Assembly: GCA_030018795.1 (NCBI GenBank)
Contig: JASEHA010000056.1
Coordinates: 1 to 9,832, forward strand
Reading direction: 5' to 3'
DNA length: 9,832 nucleotides
DNA from: a bacterium
GTDB lineage: Bacteria; UBA9089; CG2-30-40-21
Position numbers and translations under genes: made by a program. The notes under the pieces are model-generated. The model saw nothing but the letters and a program-made list of their open reading frames with translations. It made no database searches and was not told where the DNA came from. The first letter of the stretch is position 1. Each line of letters opens with the position of its first letter. Positions 1-7,300 of the stretch are shown here, in pieces.

Positions 1-1
1 C

Positions 2-14
2 CTTTAGACTAAAG
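2..14. repeat. Short perfect inverted repeat at window edge
   Basis: CTTTAG-A-CTAAAG forms a 6-bp inverted repeat around one base. It may be the end of a larger structure or of an upstream gene's 3' region that lies outside the window. No T-tract follows it, so it is not a convincing intrinsic terminator. The frame starting at base 3 stays open only as far as a TAA at 36-38, so an upstream gene tail could end here but cannot be shown. Confidence 0.4.
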
Positions 15-77
15 AAGTTCAATATGATGAAAAGTTAAGGATTTGTGGGGGGAGGACTGGAAGCCACTGAATTTTCC

Positions 78-106
78 TTGACATCTTCTCAAAAATGTGT
101 TAAACT
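78..106 (+). promoter_or_regulatory. Sigma70-type promoter of the PHP-epimerase-ligase operon
   Basis: A perfect -35 box TTGACA (78-83) is followed by a 17-bp spacer and a -10-like TAAACT (101-106, 4 of 6 to consensus). The start codon lies 77 bp downstream of the -10, leaving a 5' leader of roughly 70 nt. The 18 bases starting one base before the -35 box (77-94) match those at the second promoter of the window (4287-4304) at 16 of 18 positions. No transcription start data are available; this is a sequence call only. Confidence 0.6.
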
Positions 107-183
107 TCAAAAGTAAAAATAGGAATCAGGTTTTCAACATGGTATTTTTGTATTCTGCATTTCTTACTTAAGGTGGTATTTTT

Positions 184-831
184 ATGATAGACTTGCATAC
201 TCATTCCCTGCTTTCTGATGGAATACTTTTGCCATCAGAACTGCTTCAGCAGGCAAAAGATAAGGGGATATCGGCTCTTGCTATTACTGACCATGTTGAT
301 TTATCAAACATTGACTGGGTGATACCACGTCTGGTAAATGTTTGCCAGCATCTGCAAGGACAGGGGGTTCGTCTTATCCCAGGGGCAGAGATAACCCATG
401 TTCCACCGGAATTAATTGCATCATTGGTTAAAAAGGCAAGGGAATTAGGGGCAATGATTGTGATTGTCCACGGTGAGACCATTGTTGAGCCAGTTCCCTC
501 AGGAACAAATCTTGCAGCTCTTAACAGTGATATTGATATCCTTGCTCATCCTGGTTTATTAACACAGGAAGAGGCAGATCTGGCAAAGCAAAGGGGTATT
601 GCCTTAGAGATTACTGCACGAAGAGGGCATTGCCTGACCAATGGGCTTGTAGCGTTGATGGCACAAAGAACCGGGGCAAGGCTTATTCTTAATACCGATG
701 CCCATACGGATACTGATTTGATTAACCTTGAAAAGGCAGAAAAGATTGCTTATGGGGCAGGGATAGAGGATTTTAAGGTGCTGATAGAGAATTCAAAGCA
801 GATTATTGACAGTATGCTAACTGCTAAATAG
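184..831 (+). CDS. PHP-domain metal-dependent phosphoesterase (histidinol-phosphatase-like)
   Basis: A 215-residue single-domain PHP protein, probably a cytoplasmic metal-dependent phosphoesterase. The metal ligands expected of the family are visible in order: H5-x-H7 in the N-terminal DLHTHS motif, D12, D36-H37 (ITDH), E69 (GAE), H96 (VHGE), H122 (AHPG) and D172-x-H174 (NTDAH), so the active site looks intact. It most resembles the short archaeal/bacterial proteins annotated as histidinol phosphate phosphatase domain-containing, and it lacks the extra domains of DNA polymerase PHP modules. The start is supported by AAGGTGG at 170-176, 7 nt upstream. It is the first gene of an operon with a sugar epimerase (21-bp gap) and a Wzy_C protein. 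No histidine-biosynthesis gene is nearby, so a substrate other than histidinol phosphate is possible. PHP enzymes of the CpsB type act as tyrosine phosphatases in polysaccharide synthesis, but this protein is not clearly of that subtype. Family confidence is high; substrate is unknown. Confidence 0.88.
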   Translation: MIDLHTHSLLSDGILLPSELLQQAKDKGISALAITDHVDLSNIDWVIPRLVNVCQHLQGQGVRLIPGAEITHVPPELIASLVKKARELGAMIVIVHGETIVEPVPSGTNLAALNSDIDILAHPGLLTQEEADLAKQRGIALEITARRGHCLTNGLVALMAQRTGARLILNTDAHTDTDLINLEKAEKIAYGAGIEDFKVLIENSKQIIDSMLTAK

Positions 832-852
832 CTAAATACAAAGGAGGAAGAT

Positions 853-1794
853 ATGTCTATCTATTTAATTACAGGTGGAGCCGGATTCATTGGCTCCAAT
901 ATTGCAGCAAGGTTGGTAAAAAACAAGGAACAGGTCAGGATTATAGATAATTTTTCCACAGGCAAAAGGGAAAATATTGCTGAATTCGAAAATAAGATTG
1001 AGATTGTAGAGGCTGATATATTTAATATTGATAGCGTTCGAGAGGCAGTTAAAGGGGTAGATTATGTCTTGCATCAAGCGGCATTGCCTTCTGTAGCCAG
1101 ATCAGTAGCAGATCCAATAAGGGCAAATGAGGTAAATATTACTGGTACGCTGAATATTCTGGTTGCTGCCCGGGATGCAGGGGTAAAAAGGGTGGTTTAT
1201 GCATCATCGTCTTCGGCATATGGAGATACCCCAACCCTTCCCAAGAGAGAGGATATGAAGACATCCCCGCTTTCTCCATACGCTATTACCAAGTTAACTG
1301 GTGAGGAATATTGTAAGGTCTTTTATTCTCTCTATGGATTGGAAACCATAGCCTTAAGATATTTTAATGTATTTGGACCAAATCAGGATCCTACATCCCA
1401 TTATTCTGCTGTAATACCAAAGTTCATTACCTTAATGCTTACAGGAAATCAGCCAACAATATATGGGGATGGAGGGCAATCAAGAGATTTTTCCTATATA
1501 GATAATGTTATTAATGCTAACCTCAATGCAACTGTAGCCTCCAAAGGAATAGGAGAGGCATTCAATATTGCCTGCGGGGAACGGATAACCTTGAATGAAC
1601 TCTGTAAAAAGATAAATAAGATATTGGGCACGAATCTTGCACATCTGTATGCAGATACCAGGCCAGGGGACGTGAGACATTCCTTGGCTGATATATCTAA
1701 GGCACAGAGCTGTCTGAATTATTCTCCTGAGATTAATGTGGATCAAGGGTTAGAAATGACTGTGGAGTGGTATAGGCAGAGGCTGTCGTTATAG
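853..1794 (+). CDS. NAD-dependent nucleotide-sugar epimerase (extended SDR, UDP-GlcNAc/UDP-Glc 4-epimerase-like)
   Basis: A 313-residue extended short-chain dehydrogenase/reductase. The NAD-binding glycine motif GGAGFIG is at residues 8-14, with D32 closing the second beta strand as expected for NAD(H) preference. The catalytic set is present: the serine-rich SSSSAYG around 118-124 and Y143-x3-K147 (SPYAITK). HQAALPSV near 74-81, RYFNVFGPNQDP and IYGDGGQSRDFSYIDN match the subgroup containing UDP-N-acetylglucosamine 4-epimerases (WbpP/TviC-like), which also includes UDP-glucose 4-epimerases. It would interconvert a UDP-hexose or UDP-N-acetylhexosamine at C4 in the cytoplasm to feed glycan synthesis. 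A strong Shine-Dalgarno AAGGAGG at 841-847 lies 5 nt before the ATG. It sits between the PHP gene and a Wzy_C ligase in one transcription unit, which supports a surface-polysaccharide role. Length is normal for the family. The exact substrate cannot be read from the sequence. Confidence 0.92.
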   Translation: MSIYLITGGAGFIGSNIAARLVKNKEQVRIIDNFSTGKRENIAEFENKIEIVEADIFNIDSVREAVKGVDYVLHQAALPSVARSVADPIRANEVNITGTLNILVAARDAGVKRVVYASSSSAYGDTPTLPKREDMKTSPLSPYAITKLTGEEYCKVFYSLYGLETIALRYFNVFGPNQDPTSHYSAVIPKFITLMLTGNQPTIYGDGGQSRDFSYIDNVINANLNATVASKGIGEAFNIACGERITLNELCKKINKILGTNLAHLYADTRPGDVRHSLADISKAQSCLNYSPEINVDQGLEMTVEWYRQRLSL

Positions 1795-1814
1795 GACATA
1801 TAGGACCTATTGAA

Positions 1815-4160
1815 ATGAATGAGCAAAAAATAGAACGATACTGTCACACTATTATCGAATATGGCTTCTTAGGGCTTCTCATGGTAGTTCCCTTATACTT
1901 TGATCCGCACGCAAGCGGTGTTTTTGATACTACCAAGATGACAATTATGCGGTGTTTTTCCATAATCATCCTGACTGCATGGATGGTCAAGGCTGTCCTT
2001 ATTGGTCATCTATTTGTAAAGAGCAAACTGGATATTCCTGTACTGGCATTTTTTTGGACAAGTATTTTTTCTACAATGTTCTCTATGTATCCTTCTACAA
2101 GCCTGGTTGGGGCATACAAGCGGCATGAGGGACTTACCACAACCATAACCTATATTCTTCTCTTCTTTGTAGCAACCAACTTCCTTCATCAAAAAAGATT
2201 ATTCAAAAAGACAATCTACTGTTTATTTACTGCAGCCATCCTTTCCTCTCTTTATAGTATTGCCCAAAGATTTGGTATGGACCCTACAAACTGGGCATCA
2301 AATGTCTCAGAAAGGACTGTTTCTTTCTTTGGCAACCCTATCTTTCTTGGTGCCTATCTCTGCATGATCATCCCCTTAGCCCTTGGCTTTTTTCTTAAGA
2401 AGCAAGAGCAGGAAAATGTTCTGCTTGCTAAGAAAAAGACAAAAGGAAAGACAACAAAGTTAACTGTTGCAACATCCAAAAAGGTTGAGATTACTCCTGT
2501 TGCAACGATGGATCAGACAGTATGGTTATACGGAATTATCCTGTGCCTGTCGTTTGCTGGTGAGATATACGCCATGAGTCGTGGCCCATGGGTGGGTTTA
2601 TTTGTGGCTATGGTTTTATTTGGCATCATATCCGGGAAAAAGATACTGTTTGAAAATAGACTGCGGCTGTGTGTGCTGGGTGCAGTTGTTGGTTTGCTTA
2701 TATTGTCTGCCTCTGTTGGCCCACACTCTGTCTTTGAGAGAATATCCTCAACAGTAACCATAAAAGAGACTGCTGAAGGTGAAAAAAAGGCTGAGATTAC
2801 AGGTGGTGCAGGGAATCGGCTCAAGATATGGGAAAGGTCAGCTCATATTATGCTTGATTACCCTGTATTTGGGATTGGGCTAGATTCCTTGAAGTTTATT
2901 TATACAAGGTATAAGACCCTGCTTATGGAAAGCTTAGAAGGACATAATGTTGACTATGACCGTTCGCACAATGAATTCTTTGATATAGGTGTTATGCGTG
3001 GGTTTGTAGGTCTGGGCATCTATCTTTGGCTGTTCTTTGCCTTCTTCTTTTTCTGCTGGAAATCATATCAGAATATCAAGGATTCAAACGAGCGGTTAAT
3101 ATTGCTGGGCATCTGTTCTGCTGTTCTGGCGTATCATGCTCAAAGCTTTTTTGCCTTTGCTGTTTGTTCGTTTACCATCCTTTTTTGGACACTGATGGGT
3201 ATGGGTATGGTTCAGGCAGGATATATTACCCTGCCGCAGGAATCTAAAAAAAGAGGAAAAAAAATTTCTCCTGTTAGATATGGATTAAGCGGTTTGATTA
3301 TTGGTATTGGAATATTCCTTTTCTATTTGGCCCATTTCCCGTATAAGGCAGATATATGCTTTCGAGAGGGAGAAAGAGCAATCAATGAGAATAATCTGGA
3401 TAGGGCATTAGAAATGTATGAACAAGCAGTTAAATTTAATCCATGGGAACGGCACTATTATGGAGAGCTTACCTTTACCTACTACAAAAAGGCAGCCTCT
3501 GTCCCTATAGAGGATCGGGATAAGAAAAAGGAGTGGATACAAAAGGCATTTAATCGAATCAAAGATGCCTTTGTTTTGAATCCAAATGACGGCTATTTTT
3601 ATAATATCATGGGTGCCATTTATGCTCTTTCTTATGATGTGGATGAAAGGGAAGAGGATAAACAAAAGGCTTTTGAATCCTATAAAACAGCCTTGAGGTA
3701 TAATATTGTTTTTGCTGAGCCACACAATAATATGGCCGCACTCTATTCTAAACTTAATCAATACCAGAATGCTATTGAAGAATATAAGAATGTTTTAAGG
3801 ATAATCCCGGATGATTTTCAGTGTATGAGTACCATTGGTGATATATACTTTAAGATGGGACAGATGTATAAATCCATAGAATGGCAGCAAAAGGCATTGG
3901 CTGTAAATCCAAAACTTTCCCGGGCACATCATCGGCTTGGGGAAATATATTTTGCACAAGGGGCATATGCCTCTTCAGCCATATGTTTTCAACGGATAAT
4001 AGAGGTAGAACCAAATAATATCAGTGTTCATATTGACCTTGGAGCAGCCTTGCTCCGTGGCGGAAGAATAAAAGAGGCTCGGGAAGAGTTTGAGTATGTG
4101 CTAAGCCGTGATCCAGGGAATACATATGTTCGAGGGATATTAGAGTCAATGGCCATGTAA
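1815..4160 (+). CDS. Wzy_C / O-antigen ligase-family membrane protein with C-terminal TPR domain
   Basis: A 781-residue inner-membrane protein. Residues about 10-470 contain around ten or more hydrophobic helices. A Lys-rich, presumably cytoplasmic loop lies at about 197-230. The Wzy_C signature follows: GNRLKIWERSAHIML..YPVFGIG and then R383-S-H-N-E-F-F with a Gly-rich helix. These match the large periplasmic loop of O-antigen ligases (WaaL), polymerases (Wzy) and PglL-type glycosyltransferases, which move glycan from undecaprenyl diphosphate. A last helix at about 489-508 precedes some six or seven TPR units (about 515-781; for example LEMYEQAVKFNP and AIEEYKNVLRIIPDD), likely a periplasmic protein-binding tail. 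The Wzy_C-TPR arrangement is common in uncultured diderms. The start follows a weak AGGA (1802-1805) in a duplicated ATAGGAC (1791-1797, 1800-1806), 20 bp after the epimerase stop. Whether it ligates O-antigen, polymerises a glycan or glycosylates proteins cannot be told from sequence. Confidence 0.9.
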   Translation: MNEQKIERYCHTIIEYGFLGLLMVVPLYFDPHASGVFDTTKMTIMRCFSIIILTAWMVKAVLIGHLFVKSKLDIPVLAFFWTSIFSTMFSMYPSTSLVGAYKRHEGLTTTITYILLFFVATNFLHQKRLFKKTIYCLFTAAILSSLYSIAQRFGMDPTNWASNVSERTVSFFGNPIFLGAYLCMIIPLALGFFLKKQEQENVLLAKKKTKGKTTKLTVATSKKVEITPVATMDQTVWLYGIILCLSFAGEIYAMSRGPWVGLFVAMVLFGIISGKKILFENRLRLCVLGAVVGLLILSASVGPHSVFERISSTVTIKETAEGEKKAEITGGAGNRLKIWERSAHIMLDYPVFGIGLDSLKFIYTRYKTLLMESLEGHNVDYDRSHNEFFDIGVMRGFVGLGIYLWLFFAFFFFCWKSYQNIKDSNERLILLGICSAVLAYHAQSFFAFAVCSFTILFWTLMGMGMVQAGYITLPQESKKRGKKISPVRYGLSGLIIGIGIFLFYLAHFPYKADICFREGERAINENNLDRALEMYEQAVKFNPWERHYYGELTFTYYKKAASVPIEDRDKKKEWIQKAFNRIKDAFVLNPNDGYFYNIMGAIYALSYDVDEREEDKQKAFESYKTALRYNIVFAEPHNNMAALYSKLNQYQNAIEEYKNVLRIIPDDFQCMSTIGDIYFKMGQMYKSIEWQQKALAVNPKLSRAHHRLGEIYFAQGAYASSAICFQRIIEVEPNNISVHIDLGAALLRGGRIKEAREEFEYVLSRDPGNTYVRGILESMAM

Positions 4161-4171
4161 TCAGCAATGTA

Positions 4172-4188
4172 ATCGCTCAGTAAGCGAT
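4172..4188 (+). other. Small hairpin after the ligase gene
   Basis: ATCGCT (4172-4177) and AGCGAT (4183-4188) form a 6-bp stem with a 5-nt loop, starting 12 nt after the ligase stop codon. There is no following T-run, so intrinsic termination is not supported. Just upstream, ATGTAATC occurs twice with a 12-bp period (4155-4162 and 4167-4174), the first copy spanning the stop codon. Confidence 0.35.
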
Positions 4189-4210
4189 GAGAAGATTAAC
4201 TACAGAGGAC

Positions 4211-4270
4211 ACCAGAACAAAAGAGCACCAGAGCACCAGTTAACTGGTGACTGGTGCTCTGGTGCCTGGT
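4211..4270. repeat. CACCAG-type palindromic repeat element
   Basis: A 16-bp perfect inverted repeat, with 4225-4240 pairing to 4250-4265, encloses a 9-nt loop. Outer arms ACCAG (4211-4215) and CTGGT (4266-4270) may extend the structure. Inside it, 4234-4249 is itself a 16-nt perfect palindrome, so two alternative folds are possible. The element is built from CACCAG-like words, with AGAGCACC repeated in tandem. No poly-T follows, arguing against a rho-independent terminator. The complement of 4244-4265 recurs at 21 of 22 bases inside the downstream gene (5157-5178), so this is a dispersed repeat. It sits 17 bp before the -35 box of the downstream promoter. Confidence 0.75.
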
Positions 4271-4287
4271 ACACCTTGATAATTATC

Positions 4288-4316
4288 TTGACATCTTGTT
4301 AAAATTGTTGTATTAT
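4288..4316 (+). promoter_or_regulatory. Near-consensus sigma70-type promoter of the tamB-like gene
   Basis: A perfect -35 TTGACA (4288-4293), an optimal 17-bp spacer and a -10 TATTAT (4311-4316, 5 of 6 to consensus) end 19 bp before the start codon. The leader would therefore be very short, about 10-15 nt, just containing the ribosome-binding GAGG at 4325-4328. The surrounding 18 bases match those of the first operon's promoter at 16 positions, suggesting a common promoter type or shared regulation. Confidence 0.7.
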
Positions 4317-4335
4317 TATTATATGAGGTTATATC

Positions 4336-7300
4336 ATGAAAAGATGGGGCATTATTCTTCTTTTATTATTTATTGTCCTTTTCGTCCTTTTCGGTAGTGT
4401 AGCCTTTATTGTTTATCAAAAAGGCTTTCCAACTGAATGGGCAAGGCTGAAGATAATCTCCTCTCTGGAAAAGAGGATGAATATCCATGCAAAGATTGAC
4501 AATGTTGCCTTTGGCTTTCCCAACAGGGTAATCATTAATGGACTGAGTATCTGTCCATTACAGAGGAGGACAGCAACAAATTCTATTCTATTAGCTCATA
4601 AGCATCCTCTGGTTAAGGCAAAACAGATAACTATCAAGTGCCATTTATTGGATAGTATTCTTAAAAAACACCCATCTTCATATGGAATAGATAAAATAAT
4701 TATTGACTCATCTGAGTTTTATTTTTCTCGTTCTATGGATGGTGTCTGGAATACTGAAGGCATCTTCAAGCCAGGCAAACCCAAACCGCACAGTCCCCCT
4801 GAATTTTCCTTATTTACTAAAAACAGCCGGATAATCTTTCAGGATGAGTTGTATGGCACAACTACTGCTACCTCTACGGTTTTATCTGAAGTAAGAGCAA
4901 GTTATGTTAATGGCAGGTTTAAGGCTAAGGCACTATTGGGTGGTATCCAGTCTGAACCTTTTACTCCGCTGCATTGCTCTGGTATTATCCATGCTGTATC
5001 CCCGATTGATATGAGCTGGGATGCAGGCATAAAAAAAGCTAACCTCTCCAGATATTCCCCATATCTTAAACTCCCATTTGGTCAGGTTCTGGATGGGGAT
5101 GCATGGGTAAACCTCAAGGGAAGAGCTTCATGCTTTGAGGAGTCATCTCCAGCAGTGCACCAGAGCACCGGTCACCAGTCACCAGGAAGGGCTTCATGCT
5201 TTGAGGAGTCATCCCTCCAAAATGGGAAAAAGATGAGGATTGGTGGATATACTTTTCATGGATTATCAGGGCAGATAGGTATTCAAGAGGGAAGGTTTCT
5301 GCTTAAAAATGCAAGGCTTCCGTTTAATCAGATAAATGGTGTCTTCAGGTTAAGCTCAAATAATAGAAGTGAGAATGCGGAATGCGGGTTAAGTAAAGGC
5401 ACAGGGGCAGTGGGGACTGGTTCTGAATCTGCTGTGTTTGAACGCAAAGTTGGTACAAATAGTTTGCCAGACAGAGGCACGAATCCATTGCCTGAGGTAT
5501 TGCCTGTAACAACCATAAAGGCAGAAGGCTTAAAGGCTGTCTTGTGCGATGCTGCAATAAAAACCACATTTGTCGTGCCAGATATAAACGATACTGAAAC
5601 ATTGCTTGCAATTGAAACATCAATGTTTGATGCCTCAATCTTGAAATACTTGACAAATATTGATAAGCTAAAAGATTATTTTTCAAAGAGTAAACTCAAA
5701 ACAAGCCTGAAATTCAATGGCAAGGTAACTCCTTATCCTTTTACTGTTTCAGGCAGACTCAAGACCAATAATCTCTTTGGTAAAGAAAGATTTCCTGCAG
5801 AGGCAAGCTTTGTCTTTAAGGATAACGGGTTTGATTCTATAGATGTAGATATTGATAACAAGACATCGATAAAGGGCAGGGCATTTTTATCCGTAAGCCC
5901 ATTAGACCTTGTTATTGAATGCCGTAAGGCAAGGGTCTTTCCGTTGCTTGGACTATTCAGAATCAAGGGGACACCTGAGCTTAAGAACGGTAATATCTCT
6001 GGAAGTTTGCGAATAAAGGCTGATAATTATGAGGGCAACCTTACCATGGATACCTCTGGGGCATTCCAGAGGGCAGTGTTAACCCTTAAGGGACAGGAGA
6101 TTGAGGCAGCTGTTACTCAGGCACAGGGTGGCAGTGCTGCTGTCTTGTGCCAATGGTCACCATCTCTGAAGGTTGATGCCTCTGTCAGAGATTTTACATG
6201 GAATCATTCCAAATATTCCTTTGATGCCATGTGGGAAGGCACAAAAGGTGAAGGCGGGATTTACTCATGCAAACAGGATAGAAAGGCTGGAGAAATGGAG
6301 ATTGAGAATATTACCATCAACAAAATAGATTATCCGTCATGGCGTGGCTGTTTAAGCTATGGAAGACAAACATTGCAGATTGATTCTCCAGCATCTCAGA
6401 ACCTTTTGATAAATGGGAGTATAAGCATGGATCGAGCCGATGTAAATATTGGCTTTGCCGGACTAAGGATGGATATCCTTCACCCTGCCTTGAACGGCAT
6501 GGCAGACGGCAGGATACAGCTGACAGGCAATCCTGTCAAACGGCTGACTATCTCCGGGCAAGGGATAGATATAAGAGACAACAGCCTTATTTGCAACCCA
6601 GTCCCCTCTGGCAGAGGGAGCGGTGGCAGCAGTCATGCAGTGACTAATTTTTCTATCACAAAAAGGGAGAATATGCTTAGCATATCTTCTCTCTCCTTTA
6701 CCCAGCCTGATGGAGGCAAGGCATATATCTCCGGCTTTGTGACCACACAAAATAGAGGTTTAAGCTCTGTAAACCTGAATGCTCAGATTACCAATCTATT
6801 TGTAGAAAATGTCAGGGCAACAGCAGAAGTTAAATACAATGGAAAGAGTGTTCCCAGTGGCTTTAAGGGCAATATGGTCATTGCTAATGGGTGCATAGGA
6901 AGGTTTAATATCTCATCCGGCAGGATAGAGATAAATAGAAAGAGGGATATAAATATCTTTTCTGGCAATATCTGCATAGGTGATAAGGGTATGATTGCCT
7001 GTTCCGGGGAATGCGACAGCAATTTTATCCTGAGCAGTTTTACCCTCAGTGGTATGAATTTCAATGAGCTGCCATGGGACTATTTTCATGAATGGCATGG
7101 CAGTGCTATCTTGCAAGGAAAGATTGAGGGACAACTAAAAAAGCCGTGCTTATCAGCTAAATTCACCTCATCCAACCTGAATATAGGCGGCAAGGATGTA
7201 AAAAACCTTATCGGCAGCATTTATCAGGTCTCCAATCATTTAGTAGTAGATGCCAACTTTGATAATGAATTGTTCTTTTCCGGAATGATTGGTGAGGAAG

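Noticed and set aside
3..38. C-terminal end of an upstream gene in frame 3 (FRLKKFNMMKS-stop)
   Set aside because: Eleven codons are too few to identify, and the stretch overlaps an inverted repeat. Possible but unsupported.
3408..3761. 117-codon - strand open frame within the TPR region
   Set aside because: Antisense to clear TPR coding sequence, with no domain and no promoter or ribosome-binding site evident.
4211..4270. Intrinsic terminator for the first operon
   Set aside because: The stem is strong but is followed by ACACCTTGAT rather than a T-tract, and its second copy lies inside a gene, so it is better called a repeat.
4211..5213. CRISPR array or direct-repeat locus
   Set aside because: The copies are few, irregularly spaced, in opposite orientation and partly coding; there are no regular spacers and no cas genes.
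6120..6151. Inverted GGCACA/TGTGCC in the tamB-like gene
   Set aside because: Only 6 bp with a 20-nt gap, within ordinary coding sequence, and no copy elsewhere; compatible with chance.
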